Assembly: GCA_000442125.1 (NCBI GenBank) | Contig: KE546979.1 | Span: forward strand, 1,302,001 to 1,366,000 | Source: Opeltia flavorubescens | Taxonomy: Eukaryota > Ascomycota > Lecanoromycetes > Teloschistales > Teloschistaceae | DNA length: 64,000 nucleotides | Direction of reading: 5' to 3' | Shown here: piece after piece, positions 43,914 through 56,607 of the stretch | How positions within the stretch are numbered: the stretch's first letter is position 1 | Layout: each line of letters opens with the position of its first letter | Notes under the pieces: generated by a model | The model's database searches: none | Seen by the model: only the letters and a program-made list of their open reading frames with translations | Told to the model about the DNA's origin: nothing | Translations under genes and position numbers: made by a program

Positions 43914-45677
43914 GGCTGCTCGTTGAAATGTAAAGAGAATTGGACAATCAATTGAGCTATTATTACAGTCACCTTTACTTCAAGCTAAGAATGGCAGATC
44001 ATTGAGGGGAATGAAAGCGTGCTAGCAAATGCATATGCACGCCTAGAGGCTTGACTAGGCCTCCGCGGGATGAGAAACCGACACATCCGGTTTCGATTCA
44101 CCCATTTGAAATGGCATGACCAATGGATAAGATCAAGAAATGTCTCGGAAAAGGTCAGGCATGATGCAGGACAATGGATCTGCGAGATCTCTGCTTGTGT
44201 CATCGCAAGACGGAGTCTCATGAAAATGAATCGATAATAACTGATAAGCGAACAGGACGAGGCTTTGGAGAGGCTGCTCTGCCATGTCTTAGCGTTTCCG
44301 GTCATCGAATCATAGGATCCCTACAAAGCGAACGAAGGAATCATGCATGACCTTTTGAAAAAGTGTGTGAGATGGACGTAGATCGCAGCATCCGGTCAGT
44401 ATGGACGCATTCATTCGCTGTGAGGCTCCCATGAGAACGCAGGTTAGCACAAGCAAGGACGCTCTGCGTCGATCGGCAAGTCACGTTCGATTGACGAAGA
44501 TTTCGCCATCAAACGGTCGTAGACTTGCCTCCAATGCTTTGACGTACTCTTGGTATATCATGGATTTGGGGTCCCTACTGTAGTTTGCGAGTGTGATCAG
44601 GGGAGTCGAACCAACAAGACTGCCGCGAGCTGCATATGCAGTAAGACTAGACGCCGTCGGTACCCAATTGGTTACCACGTCGGTGCAGCAAATGCCCGAT
44701 TGTCGGCTTTTGACAGTACCCAGACTGTGCCGCTTTGCGTCTTCTCATATGATCGTGTTCAGCCTCTATTGTCCTCCGCGAGCCTGTCGAACACCATGCC
44801 ATCCAGCATCTGGAGAAAATGGTCATCTCCTATGTACGATTGCGTTATGCGGCTCAATTATAGGGATAGAGCTGACGTAATTAACACCATCCTTCACACG
44901 ATTGACAAGAATTGGGATCGTAATGTTGGTTGTGCTGCTGCTCAAGGTTGGCTGAACAAGGCCTCGTGCCTAGCCTGCCATCGTATGCTGGCTCTCCAAG
45001 ATAAAAATCTGGGCCCAGATAGAGTTTCGCATGTCGTGAAAAGGGAGAGCAGGAAGGGGTGTAGCAGTGGAGGAGATCCTTTCCTTCTGCGAGCCGTGGC
45101 CATTCATCGATTGACAGTCACTACGTCGCTCCTTCCATGACCAAGCGTGTGTCCTTGAACGACAATCTGATTCGTGCCATCTTTTGCTGTGTAGAATTAT
45201 TTATCCGTGCTCTGTCTTGCCTCTTCTTTGATCTGGAGCGTTCGCGTCGCAAGGCGTGGGCTCTGCGGCAAATTGGTGGAGATGAGTCGATCAGGATGTA
45301 TGGTGATCGCTTTTGCTTGAGAGCGGCATCGGGAAGTGTCCGAGTACGGTATCAAGGTGGTAGAATGATGATGATTTCGCTATTATCGGACGAGCGATAA
45401 GTTGCATGCAATCATTGCAAGAGAGTCAATGTAATTAACGGAGAATGTTTGAGTGGAAGGATCTGAGCACGCTGAGATAATGCTTATTGATATGGTCACT
45501 CCACTTTGTCTCAAAAATGACAAGCGCAAAAACAAAATTGGCTCCCTTTCCCAAGTGGAGTGAGCTTCTTCCGACCTTCCACAGCTCGGAAAAAGCCTTT
45601 TCAACACCCATCCAAACATCGACAACCCATCGCCATCCATCTCTCCTCTCCTCAATTGAACATCTATCGACTTCGTC
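43914..45677. other. Intergenic, about 1.76 kb without a gene
   Basis: It contains the promoters of the P450 (left, minus) and ATP9 (right, plus). The open frames inside have neither good starts nor protein-like composition. Confidence 0.4.
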
Positions 45678-46241
<564 letters not shown>

Positions 46242-48720
46242 ATCAAAAGCTGCTGCTGTTGCAGGGATATTTGGAGGAGGGGGAAGAGGTGGGACATCTG
46301 TAGTTTAGTCCGTGTTTCATAGACGAGAGCAATGGAAGGGGTTTGCTAGAGAGAGTTGAAGTCCCGTCTTCCTTGTGTCACTTTCAACGCCCGACAGCTT
46401 TGGAATGGGTAATCGACTACGTATACATTTTACTGCCTGCCATGAATTCATCCCGCAAGAAAGACATACTACGTGTGGTCTTGATGGAGCTGCGTAGATT
46501 CACTATTGCCGAGTAGGCTGCTTTGGCCAGGTAGACAGGGCTGATCACTCTCCTCCATTTCCCTCCACACAAGACCCGCAGTCTCCATTCCCTAGCATCA
46601 TTGAAGCTAGACACCTACACCTTGCAACCGACGCCTAAATTCTCTACATCTCAATGGGTAGAGGCATGATTAGGGCCCAATGGTCGCAAGACAAATGACA
46701 TTACCATCGACACAGCAGCACCGATCCTGCCCCGAGTAGACCCTCAATCACTCGAATTTCCAGCATCCTCAACCCCTCGGAAGGCCATACGACTACTCCC
46801 AACGCCGATTCATCAATCTCCTGCTCGTATGGCAGCCATAAATGGACCTCCGGGCTTCCGGTCTATGACATGAACTGAACACTTCACTCTCCCTTAGCAC
46901 CGCAAACGAGAATAGCACTGTCTATGGCCGGATGGACTACACTTTGAGCCCCGAGGCTGGTGAGATATCCCGCTGAGAGGAAGGACTGCTCCTATAGCAT
47001 GGTATGCCAGACATGTCTCAATCAATTTCTGCAGTGGCAGCGTGCTGACAAGAATCCAGATTGCAAAAAGCTCGCCATCCTTACATTCGCTCGTCGTTTT
47101 ACCATACACGCCCCACACAGTTCACTGCGAATCGAGGCAGTTTAGTCATCCGCGCTCAGCCTTCAAACCCTTCGAATCACGCATCGAGCGAGGACCAGCT
47201 CAATGAAAGAGGAGGGCCGAAGGGAGACTCTCTTTACACTACAACAAGGGACAGTGTGGAGTAGAGATGGATGGGAGGAGCCTTGACAGAGGCCCCTGGA
47301 CTGGGGGTCTTCCTTGAGGGTAACAGTTGGTAGTCGATGTTGCCCTTGAAAGAGGGAATCGACGGTTATGGAGGAGGGATGACTGAGGCGTGGGGTAGGG
47401 ACACTGCTCTGGGCTTTGGCTGAAGGGCTTACCGAACACATCAAAGCGCTGCTTGTGTCATTGGCAGGTGGAAGATTGAAGTTGGCTTCATCACGCCTGT
47501 CAGGTCGGGGAAAGAGAGGGAGAGAAAGGAGGGAAGTGACGGTCACGGTCATAGCGTCATACTCATGCTTGAATGCTCTAGACTTACGTCGTCGACGGGA
47601 ATTACAAGATTATGTTCCAAAGACCATGGTGTGGGGATATGATTGCTTGCCAAAGCCCCAGCTCAAAACCACTTGCAATAAGACCGGTTGTTCTTGCCAC
47701 CTAATAAAGCCACACGTCTGGAGTACAACGGAAACCTTGCTCGCAGTTCCTCTCCAACGATCCTCTCCGTTTGTTCCTTCACCATCCACTCTACGCCTTG
47801 CTCCCCACTCTGATGCCTCGCCATGTCCACCCAGTGCCCGCGTAGCTTATACAACCTGACCCTCCCTCGTCTTCCAAAGGCTTCATTTGTCGATGTATCT
47901 AATCCATGACATCGCCTATCACTGGTACTTCCACCATAGCCTTCGGCCTGTACATGTCCACCTCGATCGCCTGATACCGCTTGCATGTGCTGAGTTTCTT
48001 CTTGCGGTTGTGCTTATCCCCATGACAGACCCAATGATAATGCCTTCTTCGTGTGCGCTTGTGAGTTGGTAGGTGATGACATCGACTCGCAAGGGGTGTA
48101 GACTCGTAGGCGTAATTCATGTTCAGGTTGCTATAATCTCAACGGGAATAGTGGTATTCGGTGCCATCTGCGTTGGTATAAACGGTGGATATGGGTAGCA
48201 AGGTATTAAGAGCGTCAATATTGTTGTCTGTAACGTGGTGAGGATGCCATGTCGTCAAGCTTCTTCGGAATGAGGATTTTGGTCTTGGGAGGTTGATTTT
48301 GCGGCGAGATTCGTTCGTATGAGTGATGGGTCAAGTGAAAGCAGCAGCGATGTGGGGAGCTGGTATCACGGAGCTCTGCGTTGCCAGAGGAATGGAGGAG
48401 ATCTTGCATATTGATGGCGCTGAGGATTATGATACCAAATGGCATCAGGCCTTGTGTGCCGGCTTCGCTTTTAATCCTGAGGCCCTGCACGTCAGCTTCG
48501 TGATCCTAGGGAATTTAACGGCCATCACGAAAGTGGAATGCTCACATACCACTACACAAGTAGATTGCTCTCAGCCCCTCCGTTTGCGCCCGCAGCTTTG
48601 TGTACTTCTTCGGTGCCTCAAGGGCACTTCATCCAAAGCTGTAGCGATGTTTCCGACAACCTCACAGCCCGTACGTCCATCCGTCCCATTGAATCCACAT
48701 GGGCAACCCCCCGCTCCGTG
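46242..48720. other. Gene-poor region
   Basis: About 2.5 kb with no credible gene. Frames at 47163-47552 (minus) and 48326-48721 (plus) are open but have no recognisable domain. It could hold decayed genes or noncoding transcripts. Confidence 0.4.
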
Positions 48721-48723
48721 ATC

Positions 48724-49030
48724 TCATGTCAATGCTTGCTCCATCAGTTCCTCGAACCACCGGGCCAACTTAGTCGTAATCATCCACCTCCATTCTGGAT
48801 CCTGGTCTGCGAACATCTGCCTTGTGCAGGACGATTTGTCTATTGGTTGGGATTGAAGTCTGGCTATCATTCTGTCAATTCGATACGCTGTGGTATGTCC
48901 AAAGCCAGTGCACAGGCGAAGCAAGGAGGAAGATGGGGTTTTGAAGTCTGGGGAGATTTGAAGAGCTGATCATTTGGCTGCTTGCAGAGCTTGTGAAAGT
49001 CTGCGTTTAACTCGGGCTTGGTCGACCGCC
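48724..49030 (-). pseudogene. Possible gene remnant with an in-frame TGA
   Basis: An ATG at about 49030 (MAVDQARVKRRLSQALQAAK) meets TGA after 20 codons, and the same frame then continues SALQISPDFKTPSSS ... RMIARLQSQ and EWRWMITTKLARWFEELMEQ to a stop at 48724. The composition is protein-like on both sides of the TGA. Upstream on the same strand another frame carries a basic PPRKRKLAETT patch. It may be a decayed small gene, or two exons of something I cannot model. Confidence 0.35.
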
Positions 49031-49866
49031 ATGACAGTTTGGCCTTCAATGGGATATGTTCTACTCGTATGGTGTTTTCGCCTTCCAGCTAGGTATTCTT
49101 CTTCAATGCAGTGAACTTGCGCTTGGGTTGAGAGGAAGACAGGCAGTAATAGTGGTCTCTGCAAGCTTACGCTTGCGAGGAGGAGTGTGGGCTCTTACGG
49201 GATTAACGGCTTTAGTCTGCGATGACCGACATTATCTCCGTTACGTAGGGTGAAAGGCACGAGTTTCTCTTGGCTGAAGCTCGAACTACAGAGCGATGTA
49301 ATTGGTTGTCACATGTCCTGAACAAGGTACTGAGTTCCCCCGAGCCTCGGTCTAGTCGAATATTTTTTTTACTCTATCTGAATCTTCCTAGGATCTTTGA
49401 ACGTGTTGCTCCAAAATTGTGCATGGGAATATCTGGAGGAACAGTGGTAGATCAAATTAGGCCGTAGGTAGAATACGCTGAGATACGAATACGTATGGTT
49501 GTATAAGTTAGGTACGTCAATTTATACGAACCTCGGCGCGTGGTTTCCCCGATGGACAGGGACTCAGGGACGCGCGACATCATGGCTAACAATGACAGAT
49601 GTCGACGGCTCGCATCCAAAACATTGAGCCAAAATTAGCCCACGGCGAAACATTCATGCCGTAACAAAGTGTCCTTGTCATAGGTTTAAATACATTTGGG
49701 AAGAAGCATTCCTCAGCATCACCCTTAACTGACAACTTCAAAGGCCTGCTGTTCTACCCGGTGGCTCTTCAAGACACTGCTGCCTATATCATCTTCGGCA
49801 TTCCGCTCATCTTCAAAGTCGAAGAAGTATCAGTCTACTGTGTGCTAGCCCGCTGATTTGAACACG
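49031..49866. other. Intergenic, promoter of the MDR reductase
   Basis: No supportable gene. A run of T lies near 49363-49370. Confidence 0.4.
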
Positions 49867-50907
49867 ATGGCGACTTCATCCCTGCCTTCAACAATGCGAG
49901 CATGGCAATACTCCAATACGACCGGCGGCCTAGAAAAGGCTCTTTCCCTCAATTCATCCGCCTCACTTCCCGAAGCTAAGCCAGACCAACACCTTGTCAA
50001 GGTGATCGCTACAGCATTGAACCCAGTCGACTACAAGGTTGCTGAGATTCCCGGCGTTGGTCGCTTCGCCATCACCAAACCAGCCACTCCTGGAATAGAT
50101 TTCTCCGGAACCGTTGTTCGGCCCGCGAAAGGCTCTTCACTGAAACCAGGCCAGCTTGTGTTTGGCTCTTGCGGTACCTCGCCGCTGGCTGGAGGTGCAC
50201 TTCGCGAGTATGCCATCTCGACGATGAAAAGCACCGTCGCTCTCCCCGACGGTCTTGACCCCATTGATGCAGCCACTGTTGGCGTGGCAGGTATCACAGC
50301 CTATCAATCCGTCGTGCCAAATGTGAAGAACGGAGACAAGGTCTTCATCAATGGAGGCTCAGGAGGAACCGGCATTTTTGGCATTCAATTCGCCAAAGCT
50401 TCGGGGTGTCACGTCACAACGACCTGCTCGACGGTGAACGTGGATCTCTGCAAGAGCCTCGGAGCTGATGAGGTGATTGACTACAAGAAGGAAAACGTCG
50501 TGGATGCATTGATACGAATGGCCAAGGAGCGGAAATTCGATCACATTGTCGACAATGTTGGAAGCGATGACCAATTGAAATTACAGTGTCATCAATTCTT
50601 ACAACCCAAAGGCAAGATGGTTGTCGTTGGAGGGGAACCCTCTTTCAAGGCCATTGGATCCGCCTTGAAGATGAAAGTACTACCTGGCTTTCTAGGTGGA
50701 GTAAAGGGCAATGTGGCAGGCTTCTGGCCAACTCAAAAGGCTGAGGACTATCAGCAGATGGGGAAGCTGATGAGAGATGGGAAGGTTAAGGCAGTCATTG
50801 ATTCACGGTTTCCATTCGAGCAAGCACCCCAAGCGTTTGAGAAATTGAAGACTGGCAGGGCGAAGGGGAAGATTGTGGTTCAGGTCGCCTCGGATACATC
50901 ATCGTAG
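49867..50907 (+). CDS. Medium-chain dehydrogenase/reductase (zinc-independent, enoyl/quinone reductase-like)
   Basis: Single exon, 346 aa from the ATG at 49867. The N-terminal GroES-like half (VKVIATALNPVDYKVAEIPG, PGIDFSGTVV) is followed by the Rossmann half with the NADPH motif INGGSGGTGIFGIQFAKASG and the LGADEVIDYKKE segment. The cysteine cluster of zinc alcohol dehydrogenases is absent, which places it with quinone oxidoreductase and trans-acting enoyl reductase-like proteins. Its exact substrate is unknown. The gene is intact, of normal length, with strong coding bias. Confidence 0.9.
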   Translation: MATSSLPSTMRAWQYSNTTGGLEKALSLNSSASLPEAKPDQHLVKVIATALNPVDYKVAEIPGVGRFAITKPATPGIDFSGTVVRPAKGSSLKPGQLVFGSCGTSPLAGGALREYAISTMKSTVALPDGLDPIDAATVGVAGITAYQSVVPNVKNGDKVFINGGSGGTGIFGIQFAKASGCHVTTTCSTVNVDLCKSLGADEVIDYKKENVVDALIRMAKERKFDHIVDNVGSDDQLKLQCHQFLQPKGKMVVVGGEPSFKAIGSALKMKVLPGFLGGVKGNVAGFWPTQKAEDYQQMGKLMRDGKVKAVIDSRFPFEQAPQAFEKLKTGRAKGKIVVQVASDTSS

Positions 50908-52016
50908 GAGGTTGAGCTTTGGCAAGGATTGGAGCAATGTCAATATTTTATTTCTAATGACTTTGTACTGGAAGAATTTAATTCTAGCGATGACCGGTGT
51001 TAAAAAGCTTGTGAATAGATTTGCATAGAACCTCTTATGTTCATGCTTATGCACGTGAGCTGAGCCGCCGAAGATATGCCGGCGTTAAGCTCGTTTCGTG
51101 TATTTTCTCAGATGATGTATAAACCATTAGCAGGAGTGCGAGATTTTCGAACAAGTACGGACTGATGAAGCTCATGCACTTTCCACACACAATGAAAGAC
51201 GCGAATATTAATTTGTAATACTATACGTGTTAAGGGCTCGGGTGCTATAATATCAAATGAATCTAATTATAGACTCGAGATGGCTATCTCAGTCTGAATG
51301 CCCTTCCGCGTTTTCCCGACGAGACCAACAGGCTTACAAACCGATCGGGTCACCATTGCTCTCCAAGCCTGGCCGTGGTGGCTCTACACATTTCTTCCTT
51401 GCAATGGAGATCCGCATTCGAGATCCGTTAATGCAGGGTCCGTTTGATGTCTTAGGGATTGCTGTAGAGGTTTAGGATTTAGAGTCGGCCACTATATGTA
51501 TTTATCGAGGTAACGATTTGGCTGGACGGCGGCACTGCTAATAGATCTGGGCTAATATTACTAGAATGAGTTGTATTTCGGTGTATTACTATTGTCTGCC
51601 GGAACTCTCCTCTTCTTGTCGGCCTCGAGCCCTTGACTGTCGACGAAATCACTAACTTTAGTAGTGACTGTATAGTGCCAGTCACTTTGTTTTTTGTACA
51701 CAACGCTGAGCCGCTTTTGCAGAGGAAAGCATTTCTATATACTTTGACTACAGAATGAATAATTTTTGCTAACGACGTTCGATATTGTTGAGGTAAATTT
51801 CTATAAACAATTGAGAAGTATTGAACGCCAGATTATTAAGTAAAAAGTGATAATTGCGATTAACAGAGCCATTGTTCGCATTGTCCAGTCATCATTTCTT
51901 TGTCGTCCATCTCTTCTTTACTGTCATGACTCATTTCTATTTTCGAATAAAATTAATCATATTTCCTACTTCTATCCAAGAAAACCTTGCGTAGAACGAT
52001 CTAAATTGACCATTAC
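50908..52016. other. Intergenic with short inverted repeats
   Basis: AT-rich in parts. Small inverted repeats lie at about 51650-51690: TCACTA ... TAGTGA, and GTGACTG ... CAGTCAC with an 8-nt loop. A plus frame at 51257-51475 is ATG-led but unconvincing. Confidence 0.4.
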
Positions 52017-53411
52017 ATGGGTAGTCGTCCCCTCATGGCCATGCAAACCAACTCGAAGGAGTCCGTCACGTTCTTCAGTCTTCCGCGCGAGTTACGAGAT
52101 GCTATCTATCGACTGGCCTTGGTTGGCGACGAACCTATCGACCTTTGGCCTGATAAATGTGTCCGCGATTTTCGAACCCTATCACCTCGAAAGTGCCGAG
52201 CAAAGCACTGCACTAGCCATCGCAACCACACATGTCGCGTAAATGACATATGCCGCTGCGAGTGGGCTGTCGACCCAGAATCTCTAGGGATGAACGTGGA
52301 CGAAGAATCTGACATAGTTTTTGAACAAGAAAATCTGCCAATCTCATCTATCAAAACACATGATGTGTCTGATTGTCCGGCCTGTCACAAAAACATTCCC
52401 GTGAGCCATCCCTCGCGATATATCGACGTTGACATGAGTCTCTGCCAGCCAAACAATGGGTTTGATCTTGCAGGTATGGTGCCCCACCAGACGTTCTTCA
52501 TGAATCGTTTTGGTCCCGGTGGCCGCCACTGGCAGCCTCTTGCTATGCAATACGCAGAAATCGACTTCTACTACCAGTATCGGTACGTCAGAGACCAACA
52601 CGGTCTTCGTTTCATACGCAAACAGCTTGCCGCCGGACTCTTGAGGACATGCAAACAATTGCACAACGAAGCAGCAGCAATATTCTGGCGCGAAAACCAT
52701 TTTCGCTTCTCGGGACAAGACTGCTGGCAAGGGTTGCTTCGCTTCTTCCTCACAATTGGGCGCAGCGCTCGTCAGTTTATCACTTCTCTGGATGTTGGTC
52801 TGGGATACGAACGTAACACAGAGTGGAACTCCGAGAAGTACACCGAATACCACAGGCGGACACTTGATGGGAGTTGCAAGAACGATCCGAAGCTTCATAT
52901 GGCAAAATTTCCGCCGGAAATGCAGGATCAGGAGAAATGCTTCCGTGAGATATGCAAGATCATGGTGGGGGATGGCGCCATCAAGCACCTTAATCTGATA
53001 GTCACCGCTGGTACTACCCTGGAAGATAACCACGACTGGATGTGTAATCGCCGCCCACAACGCCATCTGCGTCATATCCATGGACTTCAAATCAATGTCG
53101 TCGTAGAAAAGGGTGCATTTCTCAATATCGATGATGTTTTCCACATGCTCGATGTTCTGGGATGGAGTCTAACCTGCCATCCCGGATCATACCTCAGAGA
53201 TCCTGATATCGATCACGCAGCACGACATTTGAGAGAGCTGTATGTAAGGAAAAGCAACGATCCCACGATTCTTCAAGGGGTTTCTACGATGTTCGGGGCT
53301 GAGGAAGAGTGGTTGAAAATGGAGGACCAGAACGAAGCTTGGGCGAATAGCCCGTTATTTTCCATAGATGACGTATTGGAGAGATTGGCTGAGGATACGG
53401 AGACCCGTTAG
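52017..53411 (+). CDS. F-box-like (2EXR/DUF7730-type) protein of unknown function
   Basis: Single exon, 464 aa, ATG at 52017. Residues about 20-37 read FFSLPRELRDAIYRLALV, the L-P-x-E-x-R-x-x-I-Y signature of a large ascomycete family resembling F-boxes. A Cys/His-rich stretch follows (CRAKHCTSHRNHTCRVND, CRCEW, then CPACHKN), which could bind zinc. Next come GLLRTCKQLHNEAAAIFWREN, typical of the same family, and LNLIVTAG. No signal peptide. Adaptor-like or nucleic-acid roles are guesses. Confidence 0.8.
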   Translation: MGSRPLMAMQTNSKESVTFFSLPRELRDAIYRLALVGDEPIDLWPDKCVRDFRTLSPRKCRAKHCTSHRNHTCRVNDICRCEWAVDPESLGMNVDEESDIVFEQENLPISSIKTHDVSDCPACHKNIPVSHPSRYIDVDMSLCQPNNGFDLAGMVPHQTFFMNRFGPGGRHWQPLAMQYAEIDFYYQYRYVRDQHGLRFIRKQLAAGLLRTCKQLHNEAAAIFWRENHFRFSGQDCWQGLLRFFLTIGRSARQFITSLDVGLGYERNTEWNSEKYTEYHRRTLDGSCKNDPKLHMAKFPPEMQDQEKCFREICKIMVGDGAIKHLNLIVTAGTTLEDNHDWMCNRRPQRHLRHIHGLQINVVVEKGAFLNIDDVFHMLDVLGWSLTCHPGSYLRDPDIDHAARHLRELYVRKSNDPTILQGVSTMFGAEEEWLKMEDQNEAWANSPLFSIDDVLERLAEDTETR

Positions 53412-54843
53412 GCGACGGTCTCGAATCTACAGGGCGCAAAGTCTACAACGATGGTCTGGGACTAGCGGCACGAGTGGTGCATATTTATTTTCAATCAGAC
53501 AATTTGCAGTGATGCGATATTGCTTCTGAGACAGATATCCTCGTGAACAAAATAAAACCTGGTATCAGCCCATTGCCGACTTTCAAGTACGACCTCTACG
53601 TCATTGCTGTGCTTGCTTGATAGTAAACCCTTCAAACTCACCGAAACCGTCACCTTGACTGCCCTGGATGCGCATAGTAACGGGATATTCATGTCGCAAT
53701 CTTTGATCAGACTTTCATTAGATAATAGATCTATTTGTCTTGCTGAACCCCAGAGGCACTATGATCCTTTGGATTGTCGATTTACGTCTGTAGTGCCCGT
53801 TAAGCTCTATACTTTGCACTCCGAGCGAGGTTGTCGATTGGTCACGGCTCCTATGATTCGGGGTTCCAAACGCTTACTATACAGCCTTGTAGGACCTTTA
53901 CCTTGTCTACTTCGTCATTCTCTTCAGCGTCGTGTCTATATATGGTGTATCGAAATGCATTTACCCTTGCGTTGATATCGTTTGACACCATGCCATTTGT
54001 AAAGTTGCATCTACTCTTGTGCCACACCGCTAAATTTCTTGACAAAGAGACTCGTCCATTACCCCAATGTTCCGACTTTGAAGACTACACTGATGTAAAA
54101 GGAGAGGATTTCGAACTTAAGATCCCTTTTGATGGGTGAGACTTTCGACTTGCGTTTCACGTAGAACTCGACACTTGCCTTGGTGCTGTGGTATTTAGAT
54201 GGTCGTCCATTGTGAAGTGGTGCTGAAAGAGTGATATGATTTCCCGAGCATAATGAAAGATGGCGAAACAGTACATAGAGCTTTGACGAGCGTACACTGA
54301 TGATATTTTAAATCGACCGAGTCTGGAAGTGGCTCTGGCGCTTCCGTGAGAGCAGTGTTATGAGATTGTGATTTACACAAAAGTAAATCCGCAACTTAAT
54401 CTCTTTGCCGAATTAAACGAATGAGGTCCCTTGCAATGGCTCCTATATCCGTCATGTCGAAGGAAGATTGAATACACACTGTGAACTACTATTCACGCTG
54501 TTGGGCAGCAGGGCAAAGGGAGGGAATTATCGGCAATGAAATCTTTGAGGGACGATGACCGTTCTTCTGGCATGAGCAACCGCTCACATGGCTGCCGTTG
54601 GGATTGCTTTCGGCCAGGGGGATTAAGCTCGTCGTTCATCTTTACATAAATGAGGGATCGGATCATAGAGGTCTTGGAGATTGCGCGTTAGGGTTTCTGG
54701 TGGCACGATATATAATTACGCAGAGAGATATGAGGTGCGGACCGCCTCTATGGAGATTTCGAGAACACAAACATCACTGATATCAGGAGCGGTTGTGGGA
54801 AGGATTGACATTGATTGAAATGCCCATAACGAGCTAACAATGC
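53412..54843. other. Intergenic with a block shared with 59.0-59.2 kb
   Basis: About 54190-54360 resembles about 59040-59215: both hold ACAGTACATAGAGCT and a GTC-TCCATTGTG segment (in different order), in the 3' flanks of coiled-coil paralogs. Otherwise there are only short frames. Confidence 0.45.
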
Positions 54844-56607
54844 TCATCCCATCCAATCGCGTTCGAAGTTTGCTTTCTTTTCCGCGAGTAATCTCATCTC
54901 TCTTTCAGAAAAATTTGCTATCGACTCAGTATCCAACCTGCCGTTCAATATCATATCACGCCAGATTTGCTCGTCGGTGATAGGCTGCCTATCGGCGACA
55001 CGTTGCTGAGCGACAATATCTTGCTGCTGAGACTGCAGAGCTGCCTTTTCAGCTTCTATCTGCTGGAAGAAACCGTACCACATCTGTCGTTCATGTTTTT
55101 CCTTCTGCTCCTGATACTTCAAAATCTCAATCTGGGCTTCGAGATTTTCCCACGTTTCTTGAGCCTCTGGGCCAAAATCGGCGCTGGTGCGTGGAGGACG
55201 AGAACAGACTGCGTCGAGGTTTGCCGATATTCTCGAGTGGTCTGAGTCGGTGGAATAGATATCACTGATGGGAGGAGAATTGGAGGTGTAGTAATGGTAT
55301 TCAACGGAGTCCTCCGCGTCGGCGTCATCGCCATCGAATTGATTAAGTAGCGACGATGGAGGTTCAGTGGTGGTGTTTGACGTTTCCGCTTCGGCTACCG
55401 AGCTGTTCCTTGCCGTCCTCGATGCATCAGTCTTGGGTGATTGACGTGGTGACTGGATCGGTGTGGCATCGTAGAGTGAATCGAAATCAGAAACCTCAAC
55501 TTCGGTTTCTCCGTAGAGGTTTGCATACATCTCCGTCAACCTCAGCTGGCGATCTGAGACTTTCGAAGCGTCCATTGAAGCTCCGGTGACATGGTCGTTG
55601 GCTGGTTGAACGGCATCCCACCGCTCCGTGGTGTCCCAGGGATTGACTGGAGGGTTGTTCTGGGCCTCGGCCCATTCTCTCTTGATCCGAGCTCTGAACG
55701 TGCTACTGCCGTATGGAGGAGTGAAAGAGGAGCTGGAGCTTGTCGAACTCAACTTGGAAGACTTTGCACTCTTCTCAGCCGGCGCAACTGTCCGGTCGGG
55801 TTGAGACGTGGAGTCATCATCGTTGGAGGTTACTGAGCTCGACGTGGGAGAATCGACACCAGATCGCTTTTGTTGTTCTGCATCGAGGGGTCCACGAGCT
55901 TCTGACGAACTCGATGACTCGGTGCTTCCTGCACTGCTATGCGTTGCCTTTTGATGCCGTCGACAGGGTTTTTGCCGAAGAGCTTCGCATTTTTTGAGGG
56001 CTCTTTCCAGCTCACTGTTGCGAGCTTCTGTGTGTTCGAGAGCAGTCTTAAAATCATCGACGACCTTCGATTGCTCGAGTCGACAAGTCTCTGAGTCCAG
56101 AAGAGCTGCTTGCAATCCGCTGATCCGATCCTTCGCTTTGTTGAGCTCGGTACCAGCCGCATGGTGGGGTGATCGCCGGCATGTCATGAGGTCTTTCCGT
56201 AGAGCACGTTTTGCTGTCCGCAGCTCTTCAATCTCGGTCTTCATCCCTTCGGCCCGAGTCTGTAGGTCGCTGATCTCTCGAGACTTTCTGCCGATGTACA
56301 CCACACGTGAGGCGATGGCATAATTCAGCGACTGAACCTGACTCTGTAAGCCATCAATATCGTGAGACTTCATATCAAGATCAGCGGTAGCCTGCTTCTT
56401 GAAGGCAGAGAGCTCGGAACACTCATCCTCAAGTGCACAGACCCTGTCTTGCAGCTGCTCAATCATCAGATCCTTTTGCGAGAGCGCAGGACCTCCCATG
56501 CTCGATGATGAGAGTTGGGGAGTCCCTAATTCTCGCAAACGAGACGACATTCTGGTCTCTTCAAGGGCCAGTTCCCGTGAAGGAGTCTGACTCATTGAAT
56601 GAGACAT
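54844..56607 (-). CDS. Coiled-coil protein, tandem paralog 1
   Basis: Single exon, 587 aa, ATG at 56607. The N-terminus MSHSMSQTPSRELALEETRM and a LREL-x-TPQ segment are shared with the next two genes. Residues about 45-215 are predicted coiled coil (LQDRVCALEDECSELSAFKK, DLDMKSHDIDGLQSQVQSL, KAKDRISGLQAALLD-like heptads). The middle is Ser/Thr/Pro-rich and disordered. A second helical segment near 490-587 is rich in Glu and Gln (QKEKHERQMWYGFFQQIEAEK) and ends in REMRLLAEKKANFERDWMG. It is unrecognised; a scaffold or cytoskeletal role would fit but is a guess. Confidence 0.8.
   Translation of the reverse strand: MSHSMSQTPSRELALEETRMSSRLRELGTPQLSSSSMGGPALSQKDLMIEQLQDRVCALEDECSELSAFKKQATADLDMKSHDIDGLQSQVQSLNYAIASRVVYIGRKSREISDLQTRAEGMKTEIEELRTAKRALRKDLMTCRRSPHHAAGTELNKAKDRISGLQAALLDSETCRLEQSKVVDDFKTALEHTEARNSELERALKKCEALRQKPCRRHQKATHSSAGSTESSSSSEARGPLDAEQQKRSGVDSPTSSSVTSNDDDSTSQPDRTVAPAEKSAKSSKLSSTSSSSSFTPPYGSSTFRARIKREWAEAQNNPPVNPWDTTERWDAVQPANDHVTGASMDASKVSDRQLRLTEMYANLYGETEVEVSDFDSLYDATPIQSPRQSPKTDASRTARNSSVAEAETSNTTTEPPSSLLNQFDGDDADAEDSVEYHYYTSNSPPISDIYSTDSDHSRISANLDAVCSRPPRTSADFGPEAQETWENLEAQIEILKYQEQKEKHERQMWYGFFQQIEAEKAALQSQQQDIVAQQRVADRQPITDEQIWRDMILNGRLDTESIANFSEREMRLLAEKKANFERDWMG

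Noticed and set aside
51650-51690. Small inverted repeats as transposon ends
   Set aside because: Only 6-7 bp arms with no paired end elsewhere and no transposase.
52344-53144. 266-codon minus-strand frame
   Set aside because: Antisense to the F-box-like gene 52017-53411, which carries the family motifs on the plus strand.
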